From Caprimulgus europaeus (Eukaryota; Chordata; Aves; Caprimulgiformes; Caprimulgidae), in contig OU015541.1 of assembly GCA_907165065.1 (NCBI GenBank), positions 14,262,501-14,326,500 of the forward strand: 64,000 bases of DNA. Direction: 5' to 3'. Shown one piece after another: positions 45,907 through 57,695 of this stretch. Below the pieces are notes generated by a model that saw only the letters and a list, made by a program, of their open reading frames with translations, ran no database searches and had not been told where the DNA came from. Numbering within the stretch: the stretch's first letter is position 1; each line of letters starts with the position of its first letter. The position numbers and the translations under genes were made by a program.

Positions 45907-47884
45907 TCACATCCAGTGTGGATGAAGCACCGTGTGTCCCCTGGCAAAGCTGTGTCTGTGCACAGCCACTGTCCATACCGGTGGGTTCAAACGTGGCTTC
46001 AGCACCAGCTGCACTGGCAGGAAAGGACTTAAACCTCTGGGGAGAAAAATCTGGGAGCTGTTTCCTGGGGTTGTCCTAGAGCCTGGCTCTGCCCGCAGGC
46101 AGCAGTGCAAGTCAGCAGCTGAGTGTCTGCACGTGGCTGTACTTCACTTTCACAGCGTGGGCAAGGCTGAGCCAGCTCCCAGTGCCCTTGCGGTGGCAGT
46201 TCTTCAGTGTGGTTGCTTCAGGGATGGGGGGAGATGTGACAGCTCCTCACAGGCATGGAGAACCTGTGTCCTCTGCTCAGGAAGGTGAGTATGGCAGTGG
46301 TGGGAGGCAGGAGGCCTTTTCCAAAGGGGCCGAGGTGCCATCTCGGCCATGTTTGTTGGTGCTGTGATGGGAAGGAGCAGGAATGCTTTCTCTTCAGGAG
46401 GTGCTGCACTCTGCACGTGTGCAAGGCATGGCATGTCATCGAGGAGTGACACTGTGAGGCTGTCACTTAGTGTAGATCAGCTGCCATGCTTGCCCTGGGG
46501 ACTTTGTTTTCCCTGACTGAAACACCAGCTGCTGCCCCACCTCTGTCACTGTCCCTTCCCCCACTACCAAAACCAGCCCTGGCTTCACAAACCCATCACA
46601 CCTCTGTAAAACCCCACCACAGAAACCCATCAGCTCCTCCTGTGATGCAGCTCCTCCATTCCCAGGCACAGCCCCTGTGGCATGTCACCTCCCAGGGTCC
46701 TGAGGTCACCTTCATCATCCTGCACATCACTGGTGCCAGGTGAGTGTTTAACAGAGTGGGACATCCAAAAAGCAGAGCGGGCTGGAGAGCTTCTCATCCA
46801 CACCAGGGCCAAGGGTCTTTTCGCCAGGCAGCCCACCCCTCCCCTGGGGATGCTGGCACCCCGGGGAGCACCACGGGCTTCTCCACACCTCTGCAGGTAC
46901 CCCCAGCCTGTTGGTTTATTATGGCAAAGTGGCTTCATCCCAGGAGATGCCATCACCAACTCTCTCTAATCCCTTTGCAGACCTGTGTTTAAACCTCAAC
47001 CCTCCCATTAAAACTCATCAGCTTCTCGAAGCCTCTGAACGCGGCATATTTATGACATTTGCCTGCAAGAACGAGTCTCTCCTCACTCAGGAGGTGTGAT
47101 ACCGCTGATCAATACCACAGGTTGAACCCTTTTGATGACGGCTCTGCTGAGAGGATCTGGGGTTTGACATTTGTATGCTGCACTCAACGCTCCCTTTCTC
47201 CCCTGCTAGTTCATTTTTTTATCTTTATTTTGATTCTTAGGACAAAATTGCACTCTGCTCATCTGGAAAGCGCTTTTCCCCTCTAAATCCCGCTTGTGTT
47301 TGGATTATACTCAGCCCCGTGGCAAATAAAAGAGCTCTCTTGACTTAATTTTCCAGCATCAAGGTCCATTAAATCAAAGTGATGCTTTCTGGTGGCTCTC
47401 GGCAGCCTGTTCCCACCCCTCCTCCCCTGGCTCCAGGCATTGCCGCTCTCTTGAGCTGGTCAGTTGGCAGGACTTTGAGGCCACATTTTAGGGCATTATT
47501 GGAAGTTTCTCTTTGCCTTACCTGCGCTCTGTGAACCTGGTCACATCCTCATATGTGTCACCTTGGAGCTGTGGCTGAGAGCATCCCTTGTTGACTGTCC
47601 CATGGGTGTGAAGGAGGGATCTGGGGCTAGCTTGTGCTGTCCTGGCCAGCTCATGTCACCCTCCTGCTGTCTTTGGCTTTCTCCTGCCCTTTGCTGGTTG
47701 CTTAGCTATTTGCCTGCACTCGTGTTCCTGTTCTCATTACTCACTGTGCTAATGGGGTGAAGTTCCCCATCTTCCTCCATGACTGGCTCCATGCATGTGA
47801 TGGGAGGAGGTTTTGCCAAGGAATCTGAAGAGCAGTCAGCAGGCAGGAGGGACATGATGTGTGGGACCAAATGGCTCAGATCTT
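45907..47884. other. Intergenic DNA with a candidate conserved block
   Basis: No gene recognised. Mostly GC-moderate, gene-free sequence. The part at about 47010-47400 is more even in composition, without repeats, and stands out as candidate conserved non-coding DNA. Confidence 0.4.
47230..47400. promoter_or_regulatory. Candidate conserved non-coding element
   Basis: Non-repetitive block with GGATTATACTCAG, TGACTTAATTTTCC and CATTAAATCAAAGTGATG (a TCF/LEF-like ATCAAAG). Proposed only from texture and motif content; conservation not tested. Confidence 0.25.
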
Positions 47885-48065
47885 CACAGAATCCCAAACT
47901 GGTTTGGGTTGGAAGGGACCTTAAAGCTCATCCAGTCCCGACCCCCCTGCCATCAGCAGAGACACCTTCCACTAGACCAGGTTGCTCAAAGCCTCATCTA
48001 GCCTGGCCTTCAACACTTTCAGGGAGGAGCAGCCACAGCTTCTCTGGGCAACCTGTTCCAGATCT
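47885..48065 (-). repeat. CR1 LINE 3' fragment
   Basis: CACAGAATCCCAAACTGGTT to GGGCAACCTGTTCCAG; 3' tail only. Confidence 0.9.
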
Positions 48066-50569
48066 TCCTCATCCATGGTGAGCTCTCTAAAACCAGCTGC
48101 CTCTGCAGCTCCCAGCCCTGGCTGGGGACAACCATCCCCAGGGGCTCCATATTGGCACAAGGGAGAAGGTGGCTTTGGGGTTAGATGGAAATAAGACTTT
48201 CAGGGCTCTTTGGGGGTCATGCTGGGTTGAGGACCCCAAATGTCTCAAGCACCAGTGTGGTTTAAGCTGGGCTCTCAGGCACAGAGGCACAACCAAAACT
48301 GTTGTCCTTGGAGTGTCCTGTCCGCTCTGCTGTGCTTGCACACGGATGTACACACACATGTGTGTGCACACGTGTCCCCCTTCTCCATGTTGCCCTCAGC
48401 CTCTTCCAGAGACCGTGCCAATGCAATTTGCAAGCTGTACTGTGGCAAGGAAGAGGATGAGACCAGCTGATGCTGTCTGTGCAATATCCTGATTGAACAC
48501 TTGGAGGCAAAACTGCATTTCTGGACAGACACGCTGACAGTGATGCTGTGGGCACAGCTGGCAGGTTGGGCAGGAGCTCCTGCAAACCCTTCCCAGCCAT
48601 TCCCTGGACATTCCAGGGGAGGCACTGACCCCATTGCTGGGTGTTGTCTGGGAGCAAGGTGTAGGGTGCTGTCCGTGGGCTCCATCCCTCTGCAGTGGGT
48701 GATGGGGTGGGTGCGAAGCCACGTGCCCTGAGCAGCTGGTCAGGCTCTGGGGTGCTCTGCCAGTGGCCAACCTTCGGCCAGGGAGGTGTTGGGGTGCTGG
48801 TGATGCTGCTGAGAACACGCTGCCAGCATCACCCCGGGCCCAAAGGCAGCGATGGTCCATCAGCATCTCCCAGTGAGGTTTGTAAACATTAAATCTCTCT
48901 CCTGAACTGTGTTGAGCTTCTGTAAATTAGAGACCAATGTTTGAGTGCTGGGAGAGGGTCACTGGCTCCCAGCTGGTGATGAAAACCACTTTTTTGGCTG
49001 CTTTAAATTTCACCTCCCTCTTTCCCTGAAGGTGAAGCTCTGGCCCTGAAAGGCTCCAGTCTCCTTTCCAGTGTCTCAGCTGCTTTTCTGGGCACGCAGC
49101 AGCCGGCTGAACCTTCCTCACCCAGCCCCTCGGGCTGAGGCCAGCGGTGCCGCCGGGATCTGGCCCTGGGGGTGCTGCAGGTGCCCAGATGAGCAGCCAG
49201 AGGTAACGGTGTTGATCGCTAAGGAATTTTGGGGAGACATGGCAGGGGGGAGGCTTGTCCAGGAGGGATAACCAGCAGATGGCAATGCTGTGATGGATTT
49301 CCATCTCTTTGCAGTTCAGTAGATCTTAGAGCCGAGCTGGTCCAGTGTGGGTGGTGAAGGAGATGGATGCTGGGACCACAGTCCCTCTGGCCCTTCCAAA
49401 CCTACCTCAGCCCCGGCAAGGTTCCCTCAGCAGGCAGGAGGAGGCAGGAAGACACCTTCTCAGCCCCAGCCTGCCTTACGTACCTGCCCGGCTTTCACCT
49501 CAGGTGGGCTCAGGGCTGCTTGTGGCTCTCACGCTTCTAGAGAGAAAACCATCAGCTGATGTTTGAGGGCACAGAGGGATATCGGGCTTGTCAGCACAAG
49601 TGGTGAAACTGGTTTATAGGTGGGGAAACTGAGGCACAGAGCAGCAGCACTGTGGACAGGCTCTCAGGAAGCACAGCCCCCGAGCAGACAGGGCTGTCTC
49701 GTGCCGTGTCAGCATCCTGCCCGGCCGCGTGTCCCTCTCATGTCTGTGGCGTGGCTGTTACTCAGCACTCCCAGACCTGCCTTCCCTTCACCTCTGCTGC
49801 CAGGTGAGGAAGAGGAGATTTGCCATGTGGTGTCCTGATGGTGAGTTGCTGCACGTGGAGCTGTTACAGGTGCCAATGAACAATGTTCAGCAGTCAACGT
49901 GAACCCCAACGGCAACGGGACACCCTTCGCCTCTGTGACACTTCTGCTTTGGCAGAGGCCACCTGCCCCAGTCCTGGCAGGTTGGGACTGAGCTCTCACT
50001 GGTGTTGGGATGCTGGACCTGGGGGCATCACAGGAACAGGAAGACTTTGCTTGGTGTGAGGAGGGATAAATCACCTTTCCTGGCTTGGGTGGAGCACTGG
50101 AGGCACTGCATGCTGTGCTGAGCATCCCCAAAAGTGGGGGCCCAGCTCCTGGGAGGGGAGCAGCTCCACTGTGTGCCCCTGAGGACCCATTGCAGTGATG
50201 AAGCTGTTCCTTCGGGACATCTTCAAGGTGTGTCCCAGCTCTGAGGCTCCTGTGTGCAGCATGGGAGGAAGAGGGTTTGCTGGGCTGATGGCTGGGGCTG
50301 GGCTGGGGCTTTCTGCAGCCCCACGAGACACGTAACCATTTCCTCTGTCTATTGTCCCAAAGAGCTCTTCTGTCGGGTGTGAGAGTCCTACAAGCGTGTG
50401 TCCCTCCTGGTCCTCACTTGGGTCTGCTCCTCCCTGACGGCAGAGGTGCAGGACAGAAACACCTGTAATGACTGTCACAGGGGCCTACGGGAGTTCATGG
50501 GCATGGGGAGGAAACAGAAACCTCCCAGCCCCAGGTCAGATGCATGGAGGCTGGGTTTCGTGTCCATAA
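48066..50569. other. Intergenic DNA
   Basis: No gene recognised. GC-rich, with numerous overlapping frames on both strands and no domain. Includes an alternating purine/pyrimidine palindromic tract at 48346-48375. Confidence 0.4.
48346..48375. repeat. Alternating purine-pyrimidine tract with a 16-base palindrome
   Basis: Thirty bases of strict purine/pyrimidine alternation. CACACACATGTGTGTG at 48351-48366 is its own reverse complement. Z-DNA or cruciform potential. Confidence 0.85.
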
Positions 50570-50893
50570 CAGAGTCCCAGAATGGCCTTGATTGGAAAAG
50601 CCCTTTAAGCTCATCGAGTCCAACCATGAACCCAACACTGACCAGTCCCCAACTAATCCATGTCCCTCAGCACTGTGTCTACATGACTCTTCAATCCCTC
50701 CAGGGATGGGGACTCCACCACTGCCCTGGGCAACCCCTTCCAATGCCTCAGAACCCTTTCAGCAAAGAAATTCTTCCTCACATCCAATCTCAACTGCTTT
50801 GGGCACAACTTGAGGCCATTTCTTCTTGTCCTGTCCCTTGTTCCTTGGTTGAACAGACCCACCCCCACCTCTCTCCACCCTCCTTTCAGGGAG
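50570..50893 (-). repeat. CR1 LINE 3' fragment
   Basis: ACAGAGTCCCAGAATGGCCT to CCACCCTCCTTTCAGG. Same subtype as 34653 and 45567. The minus frame keeps [20 protein letters not shown]. Confidence 0.92.
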
Positions 50894-52849
50894 CTGTGTA
50901 ACCCCCAATGCAAGGAGAGCAGAAGCATCTAGAAGGTGTTTTTCAGCCTCTGTTAACAGCCTGCTGCCTGCAGGCACAAGCCGGGAAGCAAATGCTAAAC
51001 TCTGCGATGGGACACACGTTCCCAGCAGAAAATCCCGACCCGTGTCCTGCAGACTAAGGAGATGCTTGTGAGAGGATGTGCAGTATGGGAGAGGGGGTAG
51101 AGCCATCTGTCACTGCTGTCTAATTAACGCTGGATTTGATATGATAATTACATCTGACTTTTGCATTAATTTTTTTGCTAATTATTTACAAAAATGTTTT
51201 GGATAACTGTTGTCATGTTGTGCAAAAGTGATATCCAGTGGCCAGCTGGTGGGTTCTGATGGGCTCATCAGTGCACCTGGCCATGAGGCTGAAGCTGCTG
51301 GGGAGCAGGGTCCCCAGGGCCACCTCATCGGTGGGGGTTCTTTGGGAAGCCTCACATCCAACAGTGCAGGGATGGGGGTTGGGGTCAGCTCTGGGAGGTC
51401 TCTCCTTCACCCTGGTTGTCCTTGTGCCATGTGCTGGCATGGAGGACCCATGGGTGCCCCCCATGGTGTACCCAAACCTCTGGTGAGGGTGCAGGAGGGG
51501 TCTAGGGTGCCTTCTGGGGCTGCCCAAGGCAGATGGAGGTGAGGGACCAGAGGTGAGGTGAGGGGCAGCAGTGGGGCTGCTGCTCTGATGGGGTCTAGTG
51601 AACCCCCCACTTTGGAGCATCCATTGATAAACACAAAGAGCTGCTCCCATGGACATTTCACAGCTCTGAACATAGTGTCTGGAGCTCTGTAGACTTGTCC
51701 TCTTGAAAAGTCAAACCTGTGACCACCTTTGCCATTGCCACCGGGTGCTGCAGCCAGGTTGCTGACCAGGCAGGTGTCATGGATAAAGAGTCAGTGAGTG
51801 ATGCACGTCATTGACAAAAGAGCTGTCCGGTGTTGATGGAGTAAGAGGATTGACCTCTTGTCATATTTGCACACCAGCCATGTTTTGGTCAGTGGATGCT
51901 CAGCAAGCCCTTGGCTGTTGGAGCGAGTTGCCCAAGAGAGCCCTTGGCCATGGTGTTGTTATCCATCTCCCCTGAGGCAGATGCAGCTATTGTGGCCAGA
52001 GATCATTCATGATGGTCACCACTGGTGGTTGTCACTTGAACACGGTTATGGGAACACAAAGATGAGGTGTGGGGCAGGGGCAGCACACCATCACAGCGGG
52101 TTATGTGGTGGGGGCTCAGGGATGCTCTGCCCATAGCAGGTCCTGGACCTGGAGAGAAGAGCAGCCCCATGGAAGCAGCATTGCAGGTCAGGAGGAGGCC
52201 AGTGCTGGAAATCAGGGGTTTCATGCAATGCCAGCACCCCGGAGGAGCTCTGGGCAGCTGCCCTTGGCAGCCCCCCTTCACCTCGAGGTGAGGCAGCGTT
52301 TGCCTCATCCCTGGGGTGTCCTGGAGCAGCTGTGCCAGGTGCTGCCCAAATGTCAGCAGCAAAGGAACTCTCTGGCACTCCAAAGCACTGGTTTGACCCA
52401 GGGGCAGGAATGGGAGTGGGTGGCAGGGGGGAGCCCTGGAGAGGGAGCGGAACCCAGGGGGTGGCCGGGGGATGTGGATGGATGCTCCAGTGCAATAGAG
52501 AGGGACCGCTGGGGACTGACAGCGTGGCTGGGGTCTCTGCAAACTTCTTGGTGTTACAGCCCAGCTGCTCAGTGCAGGTTCAGCCCTGGGACTCCCTTCT
52601 GCCACTGCCAGCAGCCATGGGGCCGAGGTCTCTGGGAGCTGTAGATGCCAGCCAGCCTCTGTGCAGAGGCCCTGTTTCCCCCTTTTTCGTGGAAACTGGA
52701 TTTTGTGGGTCTCCTCCAGCCATGCACTGCTCACCATGTCCCTAAACCCTGTCCTCTCAGGTGCTGGCACCACAGGGGACGATGTCAGCGAAGCCCAGTC
52801 CCACCATGTCAGCCTGAGAGCACTGTGTTGGGGATGTCTTTCCCAAAAA
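50894..52849. other. Intergenic DNA with an AT-rich candidate element and GC-rich frames
   Basis: At 51105-51235 an AT-rich, homeodomain-motif-rich block interrupts GC-rich DNA. At 52003-52773 a minus frame of 256 codons and overlapping plus frames occur, but none has a recognised domain. Confidence 0.4.
51105..51235. promoter_or_regulatory. Candidate conserved non-coding element
   Basis: Contains TAATTA, ATAATTACAT, GCATTAATTT and GCTAATTATTTAC, i.e. several homeodomain cores within 130 bases, flanked by GC-rich sequence. No repeat recognised. Function is inferred. Confidence 0.3.
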
Positions 52850-53144
52850 GAATCCTTAAATGGTTTGGGCTGGAAGGAACCTTAAAGCTCATCCAGGCCA
52901 AACCCCCCTGCCATCAGCAGGGACACCTTCCACTAGACCAGGTTGCTCAAAGCCTCATCCAACCTGGCCTTCAACACTTCCAGGAAGGAGCAGCCACAGC
53001 TTCTCTGGGCAACCTGGACCAGTGTCTGACTACTCTCACAGCAAAGAATTTCTTCCTAATATCTAATCTAAACCTCCCCTCTTTCAGCTTAAAGCCATTT
53101 CCCCTTGTTCTGTCATCATCTGCCCTCATAAAAAGTCCCTCCCC
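52850..53144 (-). repeat. CR1 LINE 3' fragment
   Basis: TGGTTTGGGCTGGAAGGAAC to CATAAAAAGTCCCTCCCC. The terminal octamers are degraded to AGAATCC. Confidence 0.88.
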
Positions 53145-53409
53145 GAGAACTTGAACTGGTTCAGCCCCATCCCACTGTGGAGGGAAGCACTGCAGGAGGC
53201 TGCCAGCCACCTGGCAGCTCTGTGCACCACTACTTTATTTTTACAGGTGTCTGCATTGCAATTTGTCAGCCACACCAGGGAGCAGCTCGGCATCACACGT
53301 AGGGCTGGGGTAGGCACCACAATCTCCTGGCCCTGCCAAAGCACTGGTGCCTTCCCAGCACTTCCCATCCTCATGCGGTTCACCAGCTCCATCAGCCCTG
53401 GCATGGTCC
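53145..53409. other. Short spacer between CR1 and LTR
   Basis: Nothing recognised. Confidence 0.4.
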
Positions 53410-54016
53410 TGTCCTGGTTCTGCTAGGGTAAAGTTAATGTCCTTCTCAGTAGCTAGAAGAGTTGTGTTTTGGTTTCAGTGTGGGATTTGTTAGGAGAAGA
53501 ATGTTGATAAAGTACTGATGTCATTAGTTGCTGCTGGAGCTCAAGGCCACAGTGTTTGGCTGCTTCACAGCTGCATTAGGACTGGGAAGGGAGAAGTGTA
53601 GTAATTAGTAAACCCTCAAATTGGCATTTGGATATGCTAATGAGATATTCCAGATCATATCACATCACATCATTAACCAGGGCTGACCTTAAGACTGGGA
53701 TATTCTCTCAGGGATGGCTTGGGCTCCCTCTTCTGGGATTGTGGTTTCAGTTTCAGGACTGTCTCTGCTCCGGGATCACTGGCTGGCACAGGCTGGGCAT
53801 CGGTCAGCGGGTGGTGAGCAACTGCACTGGGCATCACTCATTGGTATATTCTGTTATCACTGTTGTTACCATTATAATTTTATTTCAACTAGGAAATTGT
53901 TTTTATCTCAGCCCATGAGTCTCCTTGCCCTTTTCCTTCCAATTCTCTCCCCTGAGTGGCGGGGAGGTGAGAGAGAGACTGTGTTTGGCTGCAGCCAAAG
54001 GGGTGAAACCACCACA
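53410..54016 (+). mobile_element. Solo LTR, avian ERVL-like
   Basis: Plus-oriented, from TGTCCTGGTTCTGCTAGGG to GGTGAAACCACCACA (TG...CA). Flanked by GGTCC (53405-53409) and GGTAC (54017-54021), a 5-base duplication with one mismatch. The body is related to the LTR at 59690-60301 (TGTGTTTTGGTTTCAGTGTG and TGTTTGGCTGCAGCCAAAGG shared). No viral coding sequence is attached. Confidence 0.8.
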
Positions 54017-54650
54017 GGTACAAAGGGACTGACTGTGCTCTCCTGGGTGAAGCTTTGGCACAGGAGGAGTGGTGGCTGTACCGTGTCTGTGCTGGGCCAG
54101 CTGTGCTGCCAGTGCCCCGGTGAGCCTCGGCCACTGTCACCTCTTGTCCCTTACACAAGGGGAGCATCTCAAACACAGGGGTTAACAGCTGTGCGCATCA
54201 GCTGGGGCAGATATTTTGAGTCAGTTTCCCTCCACCCGGGGCAAATGTTGGGTAAGAAATGTTTAAATTTTAGATCTCAGCTTCTCACTTGCTGCTTTTG
54301 TGACTCATCTGACTCTTCCTGTGCTGCTTGAGGGGCAGATTATGGGGCTGGGGAGGACTGAGCCACAGTGGTGGCTGCAGGGGGCAGGCAGGGGGTAGTG
54401 GGGGGCTATCTGGGGTGAGCTGGACCCTGTACCTGACTGTTGGGGTGCAGGAGCCTCAGCCTGTGGCACCCTCCGTTCTGGATGCTGCTTTTCCCTCCAT
54501 CCGTAGGAAGCACGCGTGCAGATCAGCTCACCCCGCTGAGCATGTTATAGGTCGCTGGTTTTCTGTGCTGGTTGTTTCTGTGGCTGTTCAATGTGTAATT
54601 CACAATCCATTTACCTAAAGTTAAAATACAAAGGAGAGAGGAGAAAAAGC

Positions 54651-54737
<87 letters not shown>

Positions 54738-57062
54738 GCATTTTTCTGTTTCACAGCTGCTGATGCCTCAATAGTCACCACCGTGGGCTCTCAGCAGCAC
54801 TTCACAATCCAGTATCTGACATGATTTCTTAGCCTCACTCAGTTCAGTTTAACCTCAATCCTGAGCAGATATTGACAAATCTCATATAATCCTGCCAGTA
54901 CCGTACTGCAGAACTTTATTTGGTTTGCAGTGCACTTAGTATCATCTATATCCCCTGGGTGGGAGGCAAGGGACACAAGAACCAAGTTAAATCAGAAGAA
55001 CAAAAGGATGGGAGAGCAAAGAGGCTGTGTGCACACACGGTTTGCTGGGGGTGGGGTTTTTTTGGGGGGGACTCACCCCATAGCGTGGGGTGGATCAGAC
55101 CCATCAGCAAGAGGTAGCAGCAGGCACCATCCCACCCTCAGTTATTCCCTCCCCAGCCTCGTGTCTTGGCCCCTGGATTAAAATGGATCATTTTCCTCAT
55201 CACTAACCTACAGCGCATGTCTTGGAACACTCTTTATATTATTTAATAGTTTTCTAGTCTCATGGTGTTGCTTGGTAAAATGCTGGGTATTACCACTGAT
55301 CTTCCCCACCTCTGCTCATTTAATTATCTCACTCCACACATCACCCCCACCCTCTCCCACCCCTGGCTTTCCAGCCCTGATCCACAATCTGTTGTGGCTT
55401 CTGAGCATGGGCAGGAAAGCTGACCCTGCAGCTGGGCTTCATCTCCAGCTGTACACTCTGATTTTAAGGTCTTGTTTAAAATCTTCACCTTAAATACCTT
55501 TAAAGTCTCCCTTCAACCTGCCCATTACCCACTCCCCACCTTCCCAGGTGTATCTCCCTGTGACACCGCCTTGCTCCCACACCCCACAAAGCATCACAGC
55601 TTTTCTCACAGGTGAGGCTCGCTCCCAGGGAGGTCCAAAAAACCCGGATAAGACAAAAATAAGGGCACATCCTGCTTTGCACTTACTTTATAACTTATTT
55701 ATGGACACCTGTGCAAAAGGCATTTGTGTATTTAATCAGCTTGTTGCCAGCAGCCCAAGGGCTATGGGCTGTGTTATCTCAGCAGCATGGGCTCACAGTT
55801 GTGGAAACTCTGGGGTTAGAGCTATGGCGAGGAGCTGGCCAAGGAAGAAAAGTCTCTTCAGCGTGGTGGTGTGTGGTAATACATACTAATTAAGACAAAT
55901 GTAATTACCCAGGCTGCAACTCATGCTTAACGAATTAGAACCAAAACATGGCAAACATGAAGAGAGAGGAAAAACAGGCTCATGGCTTTGAGAAGCAGAG
56001 AGCCCAGGCAGGAGCTTGGGCATCATCCCAAGTCAGCGACTCTCCTAGGGTTCATCCAGGGCACAGGGGATGACTTTTTGGCTTTTTCCACTATCAGAAA
56101 GTCACTGCTGCAAATTAAAGGGGCAAAAATAAAAATAAAAAATAAATAAAGGGGCAAAGAAAAAGAAAAAAAATTGGTTTGTGTAATGAGAACTTGGGGT
56201 GAAAAAAAAAAAGAACCAGGTGTCCCTGGGTCCTTTTGCAAAGAGTGAAGGACAAGGACAACAAATCCATGTTCTTATTAGTTGTGAAACCCCTGTGATT
56301 CCTCAGAGGCCACTCTAGGGATGGCCGTGCTGGTTAGGAAGGGCAGGTTGGAGAAGAGCTGCCCCGGCTGCTGCAGCCTCCCGGGAATTTCTGCTGCGTG
56401 CTGCACGTCTTACCTCCTGCTCATTCTCTTGCCAGTGGGTAAATGACCTCCATGGCACTGCTGTGCTCCTGGGCAAGTCATCGAAGGGGATTAATGCAAG
56501 CTGCATTAAAAATGTCATCGTCTTTATGCACAGCCATAAACTACTCAAGGAAAGCTGAGCTCTGAGTAAAAATCCTGAGCTGCAATGCTTCAGGCTTTAA
56601 TTTTTATCAGATCATCTCATTTTTAGCAGATAATTCAGGCTTTAATTTTTATAAGTAAGGAGCTGCTGGTGAAAGCTTAATGCACTGATCACAGGGGGGC
56701 ATTACTGATGATGGTGGGACTGAGCTGCTGAGGTTTCCCACAGGAACACGACCATGACCAGTGTGGTGCGTGGGGATGCACGGGTGCTCCTGTGCCAGTG
56801 CAGTGTGGCCGAGCTCAGTGTCCTGTCTGGGCATCTGTGAGCTGTGTGTGGGTCCCTGGATGGTGTCTGACATAATTCCATGTCTCAGACAAGCTGCTGT
56901 TGGTCTACAGCCTGGTCTGGTGCAAGTGTCCTGAACCAGAAGCCTGCTGTGAGGAGAAGGGGTTATGGGAAATCCAGTTTTGATAAAACCCTTCTGTGCC
57001 TGGTATAAATGTCAGGAAGAGATGTTGAATATTTTGTGCTCCCCTGGAAATGCCAAAAGAGG
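54017..57062. other. Intergenic DNA with long AAT microsatellite
   Basis: No gene recognised. Contains (AAT)n at 54651-54736, an AT-rich patch with TAATTA motifs near 55880-55940, A-rich low complexity near 56120-56210, and an AT-rich patch with a repeated CAGGCTTTAATTTTTAT at about 56589 and 56637. Confidence 0.4.
54651..54736. repeat. (AAT)n trinucleotide microsatellite, about 28 units
   Basis: 86 bases of uninterrupted AAT. It produces artificial poly-Asn and poly-Tyr frames. Purity suggests length polymorphism. Confidence 0.98.
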
Positions 57063-57695
57063 TGTGGTGGTTTCACTGGGCTGGCACTGGGCTGCAGTCA
57101 AACCCAGCTGCTTGCTCACTGCCCCCCAACCCAGGGGACAGGGGAGAGAACAGGGGGCAAGGGGAAGGAGACTCGTAGGGTGAGATAAGAACCATTTAGT
57201 CATGGAAATAAAAGAAAAATTAAAATAATAATTATATTAAAATAATTATCATAATGGTAATAAGATATGCAAATGAGTGACACCCAGTGCCACCACCTGC
57301 CCACCCAGCCCAGCCCGTTCCCAGAGAACGATCCCGGAGGAGCGACAACCCCGAACCGAAACCGCAATCCCGGGAGAGCGAGAGCCCGAGCGAGAGCCAG
57401 AGAGAGCCAGAGAGGAAGAGCCCCTCATGGATCTCCTGCCCATGGGGGACAGGAGATGGAACAGCCCCTTGGCAGAGCCCAGTGCCCATGGAGCTGATCC
57501 ATGTCAATATTCCTCGCCCCTGAGATCTTGCGCTTGCAGACGGACAAACACAAAGTCCTTCAGTGCCAGGGACACAAATGCCAACATGGGGATGTTCTCA
57601 GCGTTTCTCTCCTGACAAATCCCAGCTGAACCCAACCCCCAGCGCTGTTCCAGCTGCTGAACAGAACCAGCTCTGGCCCAGCTCACACCAGGACA
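57063..57695 (-). mobile_element. LTR, avian ERVL-like, left arm of an inverted pair
   Basis: Minus-oriented: minus strand begins TGTCCTGGTGTGAGCTGGG (at 57695) and ends CAGTGAAACCACCACA (at 57063). It contains GAGAGCGAGAGCCCGAGCGA-type short repeats in the middle and an AT-rich 3' part. Very similar along its whole length to the inverted copy at 62333-62973. Flanks AGAGG and GCAGG match at only three of five bases, so the target duplication is unclear. Confidence 0.75.

Noticed and set aside
54523..54824. Frames encoding poly-Asn and poly-Tyr
   Set aside because: Product of the AAT microsatellite read on the two strands.
57267..57615. 112-codon frame rich in Arg/Glu repeats, and its copy at 62413-62748
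   Set aside because: Both lie inside the inverted LTR pair. Similarity between them reflects copied LTR DNA, not a gene family, and LTRs normally do not encode protein.
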